Source: Pelagerythrobacter rhizovicinus (GTDB taxonomy: Bacteria; Pseudomonadota; Alphaproteobacteria; Sphingomonadales; Sphingomonadaceae). Taken from it: a DNA stretch of 64,000 nucleotides. Shown one piece after another: positions 18,570 to 26,793 of the stretch. The position numbers and the translations under genes are program-made. Each line of letters opens with the position of its first letter. The stretch's first letter is position 1. Location: assembly GCF_004135625.1 (NCBI RefSeq), contig NZ_SDPV01000002.1:1178001-1242000 (forward strand), written 5' to 3'. The notes beneath the pieces are model-generated. The model was not told where the DNA came from, searched no databases, and worked only from the letters and a program-made list of their open reading frames with translations.

Positions 18570-20750
18570 TCAGGCGAGGGTATTCAGGTACAGGGGATCG
18601 GACGCCGCGAAGCTGCCGATCTGCCGCACCCAGACGGCGGCGCCGGGGTGGGCGGCGGAAAGCGCGGCGAGATCGTCGGCTTCGATGACGAGCCGGGGTT
18701 CGGCCACTTCCCAGCTCGCTAGCGGGGCCTCTACGGGCCCTATGCCGACCCGATAGAGTTCTGCCTCCTCGACGAGTGGCAGCTCGATCTCTGCCGGCCA
18801 GGTCCAGCCGCCCCGCGCACGACGGATCCAGCGCAGCGAGAGCGCGCCGGAGGGCAGTACGGTCGCGCGCGGGTGAACCGGGGCGAGCGGTCGCCGCGTC
18901 ACGCCGGCGCTTTCGATCTGTGCGGCGACCGGCTCGTCCTCGGCGGCTCCGATCGCTGCGATCGTGGCGCCGTTCGGCCGGTCGAGAACGAGGGGCACCA
19001 GGCTCGCATCGAGCAAAGTGACAAGCGTCCCGGAGCCGTGCCCCGCCTGCGCGGCCGCTTCGGTGCCGCCGCGCCCGCGCACCAAGCCTTCGAGGCGCCA
19101 GCGCCGGTCGCCTTCGCGCATCGCGCGCATGAACTGCACGATCTCGCTGCCGACGAGCAGACGGTTGGCGCCCGCGGCGATCGCCTCGGCATCGGCCGAC
19201 GCCAAAGTCAGATCCTCGGCCACCAGATCGAGTGTCAGCACAGCCTGGCGTTCGAGCACGAGGGCTGGCGACGGCGGCAGCGGCGCAGCGAGCGCGCCCA
19301 TGATGCTACGCGTCCGCCCGGTCGTGCCGAGCGGTTCGAGCGCGCCCTGCCGATCGATATAGAGCGCCGCGCCGCGCCAGTGCGCACCGGCCGCACTCGC
19401 CACTGCGAACACGGCGGGCGTGGCAGGATCGCCGGTGCCGTCCCACGGCAGCTCGAAAGCGCGGAGGAGAGTCGGGGAGGGCGCGGTGTCCACCGGAAGG
19501 CCGGGAGTCCCGGCCTCGCCGGGCGGCGCGTGGACGGCGCCGAAGGCGTGCCGCACGAGATCGAGCTCGATGCCGTTCTCGCGCCACTCCCAGCTTGCGA
19601 CGCGCCAGAGCCCGTCGACGTCGGATACGCGGACGAGGCTGCCTGGCGCGACCGCGGGATCAAGCTCGGCCACCCGCCAGGCAAGCCGCTCGCGCAGCCA
19701 ATGCGCGCGCCTGCCGGCGGCGCCGACCAGCGCCCGCGCGGCGTCGGGATGGAGCGCGCCTGGGAATTCAAGCGTGCGGCTCGCCGCGTGCACCGCGCTG
19801 CCCTCGCTGCGCTGGAGGCCCGGCTGGAAATCGCGCGCAACGTCGTAGTAGCGCAACGCATCGGGACCGGCGGGCGGTGTTCCGTCCCGCTCCCGCAGCG
19901 CGCCGTCCTGCCTGCCGAAATCCTCCTCCTGCCATGCGACGACCGGCGGCGGGAGCGTGATCACCGGGTGATCCGGTGCTGCTTCGGGTGCGATCGTCAG
20001 CCCATCTCCGCCGCAATCGCAGGCAAGAGGAAAGAGCGCGCCGATCGTCTCCAGGCCGGCACGCAGGTCGCCGCCCTCATAGGAGAAGCCGTCGAGGTCC
20101 CCGAGCGGAACGCGTGTGGTGGCCACCGGAATCAGCGGCTCGATCAGGTCCCGGAGGTCGAAGTCGTCCACATCGGCAAGAACCTCGAAGCTGAGTGCGG
20201 GGATGCGATTGCCGAAGTCGGCAAGCTCCAGATCCTCGAACACGACATACGCGCAGTTACGAAAAGCCGGGCAGGCGCTGCCCTCGGCCGCCGCGATCAG
20301 CGGATCGGGCCGCTGGTCGCCGTGCCCTCTATAGATGCGCAGCGTGCCGCCGCTCTTGAGGTCGCCCGCCGCCCCGCGCAGCAGGTTGCCGTCGGCCCAG
20401 ATACGCCCCACGCCCTCGATCGGGCGGCTGGCCAGCGCCACGGCGAACGAGCTCGAATAGCTGTAGGTCGTCGTTTTCGGTTTCCCCTTACCGCCGCCGC
20501 TCGTCTCGCGGTTCTCGACCAGGTCGGTCGCCCAGATCACGCTGCCTGACACGCGCATTCGCCCGTGATGGCGCGGGAGCGGCTGGCCATAGCTTGAGGT
20601 GGTGATCGCAAGATCGCGCAGGCGCGGACCTTCGCGCTGCCCGCCGCCGGCCAGCACGCCGTCCACGCTGCGCCCGACCAGCGCGCCGAGCGCGCCGCCG
20701 ACCGGACCGCCGATCAGCGTGCCGACAGCGCCGAGTACCAGAGTAGCCAT
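18570..20750 (-). CDS. GTA tail-tip (megatron/host-specificity) protein, gp15-like but short
   Basis: A 726-residue protein beginning with the Gly-rich MATLVLGAVGTLIGGPVGGALGALVG typical of gp15 homologues. Next come TTSSYGQPLPRHHGRMRVSGSVIWATDL and the TTTYSYSSSFAVAL / RIWADGNLLR segment of phage tail-tip proteins. A tail-hub-like middle part and beta-rich C-terminal modules (LRWIRRARGGW) follow. It should form the baseplate spike that contacts the recipient. Rhodobacter gp15 is much longer (about 1300 residues) because of an N-terminal TIM-barrel glycosidase-like region, which is absent here. The start abuts the stop of g14 upstream on the minus strand (20748-20753). Confidence 0.82.
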   Translation of the reverse strand: MATLVLGAVGTLIGGPVGGALGALVGRSVDGVLAGGGQREGPRLRDLAITTSSYGQPLPRHHGRMRVSGSVIWATDLVENRETSGGGKGKPKTTTYSYSSSFAVALASRPIEGVGRIWADGNLLRGAAGDLKSGGTLRIYRGHGDQRPDPLIAAAEGSACPAFRNCAYVVFEDLELADFGNRIPALSFEVLADVDDFDLRDLIEPLIPVATTRVPLGDLDGFSYEGGDLRAGLETIGALFPLACDCGGDGLTIAPEAAPDHPVITLPPPVVAWQEEDFGRQDGALRERDGTPPAGPDALRYYDVARDFQPGLQRSEGSAVHAASRTLEFPGALHPDAARALVGAAGRRAHWLRERLAWRVAELDPAVAPGSLVRVSDVDGLWRVASWEWRENGIELDLVRHAFGAVHAPPGEAGTPGLPVDTAPSPTLLRAFELPWDGTGDPATPAVFAVASAAGAHWRGAALYIDRQGALEPLGTTGRTRSIMGALAAPLPPSPALVLERQAVLTLDLVAEDLTLASADAEAIAAGANRLLVGSEIVQFMRAMREGDRRWRLEGLVRGRGGTEAAAQAGHGSGTLVTLLDASLVPLVLDRPNGATIAAIGAAEDEPVAAQIESAGVTRRPLAPVHPRATVLPSGALSLRWIRRARGGWTWPAEIELPLVEEAELYRVGIGPVEAPLASWEVAEPRLVIEADDLAALSAAHPGAAVWVRQIGSFAASDPLYLNTLA

Positions 20751-21170
20751 CTATCGATCCTCCTCGATCGGACGCCAGTGGCGCAGCACCGGCCATGGCA
20801 GCGGCCCGGGCATGGCGACGACACGGCGCAGCCCCGCGTGGGCATGGATGAAGCCGTCTCCGCGCGCGCAGACGAGCAGATGCACTTGCGCCGGCCCGGG
20901 GCGGACGAGCAGCACGTCTCCCACCATCGGCGCACCTTCGACCGGGCGGAGCGCACTGCGCCGTGCCTGCTGGTCGGGATCGTCGATCGCGTGGTTGCGC
21001 AGCCCGTAGCCGCTCGGCGGTTCGGCCTGCAGCCCGGCGCCCTCGAGCGCGGACGCGACAAGGCCGATGCAGTCGAGCCCCCACCGAGGATCGCGCCCGT
21101 GCAGCCGGAACGGTGTGCCGACCAGCGCCTCGGCCGCCCGCGCGACGGCCTCGGCCCGCGCGCCGCTCAT
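20751..21170 (-). CDS. GTA NlpC/P60 peptidase, gp14-like
   Basis: A 139-residue cell-wall peptidase domain. The catalytic Cys is in RWGLDCIGLVASAL near residue 33, with His candidates in QVHLLVCARG and FIHAHAGLRRVV near 100-115. In GTAs and phages such proteins open peptidoglycan at the tail tip during delivery. ATG 21170 overlaps the g13 stop (ATGA), so an in-frame start at 21281 inside g13 was rejected. No signal peptide is present, as expected for a particle component. Confidence 0.88.
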   Translation of the reverse strand: MSGARAEAVARAAEALVGTPFRLHGRDPRWGLDCIGLVASALEGAGLQAEPPSGYGLRNHAIDDPDQQARRSALRPVEGAPMVGDVLLVRPGPAQVHLLVCARGDGFIHAHAGLRRVVAMPGPLPWPVLRHWRPIEEDR

Positions 21171-21982
21171 GGCGCCACCGGATAGCGCGCGAGCAGATCG
21201 TTGCCCGGCAGGTAGGGCTCGCCCTGAAAGTTGATCGCATTGGCGAACCGCCCCGCGCAGGTCGTCAGCCGCTTGTCGCATCCTTCGCGCAGCGCGGCGC
21301 GCATACCGGACGCGACGGCGCTGCCGATCGGCCGGTCGAGCGCCAGCCCCTGCGCCGATGCGGCGAGCACCTGCATCGTCTGCCCGGCATGCGGACCGTC
21401 GATCCAGCGGACCCGTCCGCCGCCCATCAGGTGCCAGCTCGGCGCGGAGAAGCGCACCAGGCCCGCCTCCAGATCCACGGCCTCGACCGAGGCCTCGTGC
21501 GTGAAGCGCGCGGCGGAGAGCGTGCAGCCCGGGCCGCAGAACTCGGCCCGGCAGGTCGGGCTGGTGCGGGGCACGAAGTCCTCCTCCAGCGCCGCCTTGG
21601 CCGAGCGGAGATCGGCTGCGAACCGCCCGCCGTCCTGCGCCACGCGGCCGATCGTCCCGTTGTAGAGCGTTGCGCGGTCGAGCGTTTCCCAGTCCACCGC
21701 ACCGATTTCGACCCGCGCCTGGTCGAAGCGGCCGGCGGCGAGGTCCTCGGCCGCGATGCTGTCATGCGACAGCGGGCCCTGCACTTCGGCGCTGTCGGGC
21801 GAGAAGTCGGCGGTGCGGCGCAGTGCACTCGGGAGCATCCCCGGCGCCGCGCGGTGGAGCACGCCGTCGAACCACAGGTCGCGGTCGTGGCTGGTGAAGC
21901 CGAGCGTCACCCCGTCGCGGCGATGGATGCGCCAGAAGGTCGCGACGCCTTCGAGCTCGTTGGCGAAGAAGACCCGGCTCAT
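21167..21982 (-). CDS. GTA baseplate hub protein (DUF2163), gp13-like
   Basis: A 271-residue protein starting MSRVFFANELEGVATFWR. It shows the DUF2163/DUF2163_C pattern: TLGFTSHDRDLWFDGVLHRA near the N-terminus, a Cys-rich PTCRAEFCGPGCTLSA near 165, and GCDKRLTTCAGRFANAINFQGEPYLPG at the end. In the Rhodobacter GTA the equivalent is the baseplate hub, which binds an iron-sulfur cluster; the Cys set here fits that, but this is inference. ATGA overlaps join it to g12 (21979-21982) and to g14. Confidence 0.88.
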   Translation of the reverse strand: MSRVFFANELEGVATFWRIHRRDGVTLGFTSHDRDLWFDGVLHRAAPGMLPSALRRTADFSPDSAEVQGPLSHDSIAAEDLAAGRFDQARVEIGAVDWETLDRATLYNGTIGRVAQDGGRFAADLRSAKAALEEDFVPRTSPTCRAEFCGPGCTLSAARFTHEASVEAVDLEAGLVRFSAPSWHLMGGGRVRWIDGPHAGQTMQVLAASAQGLALDRPIGSAVASGMRAALREGCDKRLTTCAGRFANAINFQGEPYLPGNDLLARYPVAP

Positions 21983-24303
21983 GCCGCCTCCCGCACTTCG
22001 ATCAGCGGCACCGACGGCGCCTCGCCCGCGGCGAAAGTCGCGCCCGAGATATCGAGCCGGTCCTGCGCGAAGCGCACCGGCACGTCGAACAGGAACCCGG
22101 CACGGACCACCGCCCCGGCAGGCGGCGCCGTGTCGAACCGGACCATGCCGCCGGGCAGGAGCGACCAGTCCGCGGTCTCGACGCCGTCGACGCTGACCCG
22201 CACGGTTTCCGCGCGCGGGCGGGTGATCGGGCGCACTTGCGGGTCCTCGCCCCCGCCGTAGGTCTTGACCAGCGGGAAGGTGTCGCGCGCGCCGTCGCCG
22301 GTGCCGAGCCGCTGGTCGAGCGGGGTCGGCGTGCCGGTCATCGCGTGCGAGCTGAAGTCGAACGGATCGGACAGGCGGAAGCCGCGGGCTGCACCCCGGC
22401 GGGCGCGGAAGAAGGCGATCAGCGTGCCGAGCTCGGCTTCCGAGCGGATGCCCGGCCCGACATCGAACCGCAGCCGCGCGTCGGACCACAGCGAGCCGCG
22501 CCGCTCGTGCCCCGACGCGGTGACCGCGACGGTGGTCGAGAACTCGGGGCTGACCGCCGCATCGCGCCCGAGGGCGAGCGGATAGAGCACGTCGTCGAAT
22601 GCCTGCATCTCGGTCTCCTTGGATGGGGCGAGCCGCGTGTATCCGTCGCGCGCCACTTGCGGCAGCGCCCAGACGTAGCGGCGGGTCACGCCGCGCTGCG
22701 CGGCCTCGTCGAGCGCGCGGTCGATCCGGCGCCAGTAAGTCTCGGCATCGGCGGCATCGAGCACGAAGCCGGAGAGATAGTCCTGCCGCTCCAGCGGATA
22801 GCCGAGCCGTGCGTCGACTTCGGCCAGCGCCGCGCGCCGCCGCGCGTCGAACCCGCCGGTGAGCCAGTCGTAGTCCTCGAGCTGCAACCGGTCGAACGCC
22901 GGCCAGGCCCAGCCGAGCGGCAGGTTGGCGCGCTTGAGCTCGGGCATGGCCGGATCGAAGATCGTCGGCGTGAAAGCGAGCAGCAGGATCTCCGCCTCGC
23001 CCCCGGCCGCGTCGCGCACCGCCTGCGCCAGCGCGGCGGTCGATTGCGCGAGCAGCGCGCCGGCCTGGTCGAGCAGTGCGGTCTGCGCCTCGTCCAGCGG
23101 CGCGCGCATGTCCACGATCACCGGCGGTGCGCCGCCGAACGCCGCCTGCGCAGCATCGTCGTAAAGGCATGGCGCCCCGCTTGCCGGCACAGTCCACCAC
23201 CACGGCTCGCCGATCTGGAAGCGCACCGGCAGTCCGCAGTCCTCCTGCAACCTGGTGAATTGCACGGCGACCGACTGCAGCCAGGCCATCGCCCCCGCAT
23301 TCGCGGGCGAGAGCAGGGCCGAGGGCGGGTCCCATCCGGTCCGCGAGGGCGTGCCGTCGTGTGCGCGCTGCTGCCATTCGTCCGGGCAATGCTCGGCCAG
23401 CAGTTCGTAGGAGAGGGAGACGATCGTGTCGTACCCCCACGCGTGGCATTGCTCAAAGAACGCCCGGTGCCACAGCAGCGCGGGCTCGGCGATCGCCGCC
23501 GGCCGCTCGACCGGCAGCGCGTCGCCTTCCGCGCGCAGCCGCGGGAAGTGGCTCATGCCGAGATAGTGCAGAATCGTGCCGCGATAGCCGAGCCCGCGGA
23601 CATTGCGCAGCAGGCGCGCGGGCGTCTGGTTGTAGAGGTCGTCGTAAGCGGTCGCCATGCGCTCGCCGTGGGGCGGGAGCAGGACGTCCCCGATCTCCAG
23701 CATCGCGCGGCTGCCCTCGCAGACGATGTCCGTCAGCTCGACATGGCCGGTGACGCGCTCGGGGAACGGCGCCGTGCTGCCCGGAACATGGCCCGGCGGC
23801 ACGATCGAGATGAACATCCGGTCGATATCGCCGGGATGGATCGGCTCGCCCGGCAGCGCCCAGCCGCTTTCGAGCTTGGAGAACGGCAGCTCGATCTGGG
23901 CATCGGTTGGGCTGCCCGCCGCGTAGTTCCACAGCCGCACGTACCAGGTGCGCGGCTGGCCGGCGGCATCGCGCCCCTCGATCGTCAGCGTCGGCCCGTT
24001 CGCCTGATCGAGCGCGACGAGCGACGAGGACGTCCAGCGAAAGCGCAGGATGGTGTGGGAATAGTCGCGGTCGGTCGCATAGGCGAGCAGCGGATGGTCG
24101 AGCCTGTCCTTGCTCGCCCAGATCAGCCCGGCGAGCTCGCCCCGGTGCAGGAATTCGCACTCGACCCGCAGGCTGTCGGGCCCGGTGGCGAGCACCGCCG
24201 CCATCATCGGGCGCGGGAAGTCGACCGTCCAGAAGCGCGGATCGAACCGCTGAATCCAGTCGCGATCCTGCCCGCGGCGTTCGCGGGCGAGCCAGAAAGG
24301 CAT
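21979..24303 (-). CDS. GTA distal-tail protein: large N-terminal module fused to DUF2460 (gp12-like)
   Basis: A 774-residue protein. The C-terminal ~200 residues match DUF2460/TIGR02217 (AFDDVLYPLALGRDAAVSPEF, RRGAARGFRLSDPFDFSSHA, DTFPLVKTYG, SVDGVETADW), the distal-tail gp12 of the Rhodobacter GTA, which is only about 200 residues long. The first ~560 residues are extra: a beta-rich head (RFWTVDFPRPMMAAV) and then a long alpha/beta part (FFEQCHAWGYDTIVSLSYELLAEH; RFQIGEPWWWTVPA) that looks like a TIM-barrel glycosidase fold. This arrangement resembles proteins annotated as non-contractile tail sheath in sphingomonad prophages. ATG 24303 has GAGGAG just upstream; upstream in-frame codons run through the repeat and were excluded. 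Confidence 0.82.
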   Translation of the reverse strand: MPFWLARERRGQDRDWIQRFDPRFWTVDFPRPMMAAVLATGPDSLRVECEFLHRGELAGLIWASKDRLDHPLLAYATDRDYSHTILRFRWTSSSLVALDQANGPTLTIEGRDAAGQPRTWYVRLWNYAAGSPTDAQIELPFSKLESGWALPGEPIHPGDIDRMFISIVPPGHVPGSTAPFPERVTGHVELTDIVCEGSRAMLEIGDVLLPPHGERMATAYDDLYNQTPARLLRNVRGLGYRGTILHYLGMSHFPRLRAEGDALPVERPAAIAEPALLWHRAFFEQCHAWGYDTIVSLSYELLAEHCPDEWQQRAHDGTPSRTGWDPPSALLSPANAGAMAWLQSVAVQFTRLQEDCGLPVRFQIGEPWWWTVPASGAPCLYDDAAQAAFGGAPPVIVDMRAPLDEAQTALLDQAGALLAQSTAALAQAVRDAAGGEAEILLLAFTPTIFDPAMPELKRANLPLGWAWPAFDRLQLEDYDWLTGGFDARRRAALAEVDARLGYPLERQDYLSGFVLDAADAETYWRRIDRALDEAAQRGVTRRYVWALPQVARDGYTRLAPSKETEMQAFDDVLYPLALGRDAAVSPEFSTTVAVTASGHERRGSLWSDARLRFDVGPGIRSEAELGTLIAFFRARRGAARGFRLSDPFDFSSHAMTGTPTPLDQRLGTGDGARDTFPLVKTYGGGEDPQVRPITRPRAETVRVSVDGVETADWSLLPGGMVRFDTAPPAGAVVRAGFLFDVPVRFAQDRLDISGATFAAGEAPSVPLIEVREAA

Positions 24304-24314
24304 CGTTTTTCTCC

Positions 24315-24565
24315 TCAGGCGCCGGCGGCCGCATCCGCGGCCTTGGCTATCCTCCGCGCAGAGCGCTCCGGGCGCGCAGTCGCGCTTTGGCTGCCGCGAC
24401 CAAGGTTTCCGATCCTCCCCATTTTGCGTCAGCCAAATGGGGAGGTGGCGCCCGCCGCAGGCGGGTGGCGGAGGGGCAATGGGGCGCGAAACCCCTCCAC
24501 CACGAGCCGCTTGCGCGTCTCGCGGTCCCCCTCCCCATTTGTGCTGGCGCAAAAATGGAGAGGAT
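24315..24565. repeat. Composite repeat B1 + family A copy 2
   Basis: 24315-24412 is module B (GGCGCCGGCGGCCGCATCC ... CTTTGGCTGCCGCGACCA). 24413-24565 is a family A element whose core is inverted relative to copy 1. The whole block is nearly identical to 27536-27783 and in the same orientation. It lies between g11 (stop 10 bp away) and g12. Confidence 0.9.
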
Positions 24566-24575
24566 CTTTGGGAGG

Positions 24576-25151
24576 CTACGGCAACAACGCCCTCCGCACC
24601 GCGCTCGCGACCTGACGGCTGGAGCGTTGCAGAGCGACCGGCGCATCGGCGCCGCGCTGTGGCGCAAGGTTGATCGACACGCGCACCTCGCGCGCCGGCG
24701 CGTTCGGAAGCGAGGGTTCGACCCGGCCCGCGGTGGTCGGCACGAACAGCTCGGGCCCGCGCTCGCCGACGAGATAGCCGCGCCCGGGCGAGACCGGGCC
24801 CCCGGTCGCACGTCCGGGCAGGCCGAACAGCGCTCCGACCAGCCCGCCGAACAAGCCGCCGAGGCCGCCGCCCTGCCGTCCGATCCCGCCGAACAGCTCG
24901 TCGAATCCCAACCGCAGCGATTGCGCCGCGATCTGGTCGATCGCGCTCAGCGCCACGCGCCGGAGATCGTCGAACCCGAGGGTCCCGCGGCGAATCGCCG
25001 ACAGCAGCCCGCGCTCGAGGATCGATCCCGCCTCGCGGAACCGCGCGACCAGTGTCGAATCGAGCGCGCCCCGCATTTCCGCGATGTCGGCGGCGAAGCC
25101 CTGCGTGCCCGCGCGCACTTCGATCAGCATTTCGTCCAGGTCGTCATCCAT
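24576..25151 (-). CDS. GTA tape-measure protein, gp11-like
   Basis: A 191-residue, Gly-rich protein. The start MDDDLDEMLIEVRAGTQGFAADIAEMRGAL and the central LGFDELFGGIG...GGLGGLFGGLVGALFG tract are characteristic. Then GPVSPGRGYLVGERGPELFVP, the usual tape-measure C-terminal motif, is followed by a Ser/Arg-rich end. In the Rhodobacter GTA the short tape measure sets the roughly 50-nm tail, and this protein has a comparable length (a little over 200 residues there). Its start overlaps the end of g10.1 by 8 bp. A composite repeat begins 10 bp after its stop. Confidence 0.85.
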   Translation of the reverse strand: MDDDLDEMLIEVRAGTQGFAADIAEMRGALDSTLVARFREAGSILERGLLSAIRRGTLGFDDLRRVALSAIDQIAAQSLRLGFDELFGGIGRQGGGLGGLFGGLVGALFGLPGRATGGPVSPGRGYLVGERGPELFVPTTAGRVEPSLPNAPAREVRVSINLAPQRGADAPVALQRSSRQVASAVRRALLP

Positions 25152-25476
25152 TGGTTTCGCGCTCCAGCATGCGTTCGATCTCGGTCCGGGTCGGGACCGC
25201 GGGCTGGCCGGCAGGGTCGGCCAGGCTCGCCGCCAGCTCGGCCGGCGTCGCCCGCCAGAATTCCTCCGGCCGCCAGCCGAGTGCTTGCGCGGCTACGGCT
25301 GCGAGGGGGAGAGAGGCGGCGCCGAAACGTCCCCCCTCCCGCTTGCGGGAGGGGTCGGGGGTGGGCCCGATATCATTGAGCGCCTCGCCGAGGCCCACCC
25401 CGCTGCGACTAGTACTTGCTTCGCAAGCCCAAGTCTCGCGCCCCTCCCGCGGGCGGGAGGGGGATAGGTCGCCCAT
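25144..25476 (-). CDS. GTA tail assembly chaperone (g10.1-like) with repeat-derived segment
   Basis: A 110-residue product. The conserved part is residues ~50-110 (RFGAASLPLAAVAAQALGWR, then PEEFWRATPAELA), the phage tail assembly chaperone pattern seen at this place in GTA clusters. Residues ~6-49 are encoded by the family E repeat (25333-25463) read in frame, so the gene carries an insertion of about 44 codons between its first five codons and its core. ATG 25476 overlaps the g10 stop as TGATG, the coupling seen across the operon. No ATG, GTG or TTG lies between the repeat and the core; an in-frame GTG exists only inside the repeat. Whether the longer product is functional is unknown. Confidence 0.7.
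   Translation of the reverse strand: MGDLSPSRPREGRETWACEASTSRSGVGLGEALNDIGPTPDPSRKREGGRFGAASLPLAAVAAQALGWRPEEFWRATPAELAASLADPAGQPAVPTRTEIERMLERETNG
25333..25463. repeat. Repeat family E, copy 1 (inside g10.1)
   Basis: About 131 bp bounded by CCCCTCCCGC hairpins: CCCTCCCGCTTGCGGGAGGG on the left and CCCTCCCGCGGGCGGGAGGG on the right. The interior has GTCGGGGGTGGGCC, GGCCCACCCCGCTGCGACTA and AAGTCTCGCGCC. The second copy is at 26265-26395. This copy is read in frame in the tail assembly chaperone gene. Confidence 0.9.
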
Positions 25477-25826
25477 CAGCCGGAACCCTGGAGAATCTGG
25501 CCGAGCAGTGTGCGTAGCGGCTTGGCGCATGCGGCGAGGCCCTGTGCCGTCACCGCCTCGCCCACTTGCTCGCGCGTCAGCTCGCCGCGATCGGCGAGGC
25601 AGTGCCAGAACAGCGCGGCCATCTCGGACAGCGCCAGCCGCCCTTCGCCCGCCCGCTCGACCAGCGCTAACAGCGGCCCGAGCTCCTCCTCGGCCGCGAC
25701 CAGCGCCGAGAAGCTCGGTCGCAGCACGCGCGCGCTTCCGGCAATGACCAGTGCCGCTTCGCCGCGATGCGGATTGGCTGGAATCCTTGTCGCGCTACCG
25801 CCTTCGGCTACTTGAGCGGGGGTCAT
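25476..25826 (-). CDS. Gene transfer agent family protein, gp10-like
   Basis: A 116-residue protein. After a variable N-terminus (MTPAQVAEGGSATRIPANPH) it has the conserved RGEAALVIAGSARVLRPSF, then a SALVAAEEELG stretch and LALSEMAALFWHCLAD, the pattern of the GTA gp10 family found between the major tail protein and the tail chaperone. It is probably a tail assembly chaperone partner (inference). ATG 25826 overlaps the major tail gene stop (ATGA), and the stop TGA overlaps the next ATG. Confidence 0.82.
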   Translation of the reverse strand: MTPAQVAEGGSATRIPANPHRGEAALVIAGSARVLRPSFSALVAAEEELGPLLALVERAGEGRLALSEMAALFWHCLADRGELTREQVGEAVTAQGLAACAKPLRTLLGQILQGSG

Positions 25827-26230
25827 GCCGGCACCACCGCGCCCGAGCTTTCGAGTTGCAGCGTATAGGTCCGCTCGCCGTTGAAATCGCCGGCGTAGTC
25901 GAGCCGCTGGACGAGGAACCGGCCGCGCAACCGCTCGCCATCCTCGAACGAGAGCTCGTAATCGTCGATCGTCCCCGCCAGTGCATGGGCGCGGACCGCG
26001 GCTTCGGCCTCGCTGGCGAGAAAGATCCCGCCCGCCGAAACCGACACCGACCGCGTCCCCGCACCCGACAGCAGCTCGCGCCAGCCGCCGCTTTCCTTGT
26101 GCGTGACGACCACGGTATCGCCGTTGATCGACATCTGCGTGGTCCGGAGGCCGGCGACGGTGGCGTAGGCGGGCGGCTGGGCGCCGTCGCCGATCTTGAG
26201 AAGGAAGGCGGAGCCTTTCTGGGCTGTCAT
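25823..26230 (-). CDS. GTA major tail protein, gp9-like
   Basis: A 135-residue tail-tube subunit: MTAQKGSAFLLKIGD, VAGLRTTQMSINGDTVVVT, ESGGWRELLSGAGTRSVSVSAGG, a segment with YELSFEDGERLRG, and DYAGDFNGERTYTLQLESSG. This is the phage major tail protein TIGR02126-type pattern. The subunits should stack as hexamers along the tape measure. The start is ATG 26230; an upstream in-frame codon at 26257 lies beside the repeat. Between it and g8 is repeat E copy 2. Confidence 0.9.
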   Translation of the reverse strand: MTAQKGSAFLLKIGDGAQPPAYATVAGLRTTQMSINGDTVVVTHKESGGWRELLSGAGTRSVSVSAGGIFLASEAEAAVRAHALAGTIDDYELSFEDGERLRGRFLVQRLDYAGDFNGERTYTLQLESSGAVVPA

Positions 26231-26264
26231 GGGTGATCTCCAAAAATGTGAACGCAACAGAATC

Positions 26265-26395
26265 CCCCCTCCCGCTTGCGGGAGGGGTCGGGGGTGGGCC
26301 TGTGGTCATTCGGCGGTCCGGCAGCGCCCACCCCGCTGCGACTAAGCGTCGCTTCGCGCCGCCAAGTCTCGCGCCCCTCCCGCTCGCGGGAGGGG
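26265..26395. repeat. Repeat family E, copy 2 (between g9 and g8)
   Basis: The same layout as 25333-25463: CCCTCCCGCTTGCGGGAGGG, GTCGGGGGTGGGCC, a divergent centre, CCCACCCCGCTGCGACTAAG and CCCTCCCGCTCGCGGGAGGG. It fills the g9-g8 gap and ends 2 bp before the g8 stop. Confidence 0.9.
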
Positions 26396-26397
26396 TG

Positions 26398-26790
26398 TTA
26401 GGTCGCCGCCAAGCACCTGAACCGGTATTCCAGCAGCACGCTGCGGCGGTTGTTGGCGCGGCGCTCGGCGCGGGCGCGCAGGAAGAGGATCGAGACGACC
26501 GTGAACCCCGGCTGCTCCCGCGGCAGGGCCTCGATCCGGCGTTCGATCGCGCGGACCAGCGCGCCGTCCGCCGCCGGATCGTCGCCGCGCGTGTGCAGTT
26601 CGAGCGCCACGCGAATCTCGCGGCCGGTGCGGTCCTTGGTGCTCCAGTCGGCGCTCGCGCTCGCGGCGATGCCGAGCCAGGGCGGACTGGCGCGCAGCGG
26701 CGCTTCCTCCTCCACCGCATTGAGCGTGTCGAGCGAGGCGGGGCCGCCGCGCAGCCAGGCGATCAGCGCGGCGCGCAAGGCATGTTCCAT
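26398..26790 (-). CDS. GTA tail terminator-like protein (DUF3168), gp8-like
   Basis: A 130-residue protein: MEHALRAALIAWLRG, PPWLGIAASASADWSTKDR, TGREIRVALELHTRGDDP and a terminal NNRRSVLLEYRFRCLAAT. This is the DUF3168 pattern. In phages and the Rhodobacter GTA it occupies the tail-terminator position between connector and tube. It starts 3 bp after the short gene upstream (26794). The repeat begins immediately after its stop. Confidence 0.85.
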   Translation of the reverse strand: MEHALRAALIAWLRGGPASLDTLNAVEEEAPLRASPPWLGIAASASADWSTKDRTGREIRVALELHTRGDDPAADGALVRAIERRIEALPREQPGFTVVSILFLRARAERRANNRRSVLLEYRFRCLAAT

Positions 26791-26793
26791 CGG

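Noticed and set aside
22237-24615. A 792-codon plus-strand open frame opposite the large gp12-like gene
   Set aside because: It has no recognisable motif and runs through a repeat; the minus-strand frame has conserved DUF2460 sequence and ATGA coupling on its downstream side.
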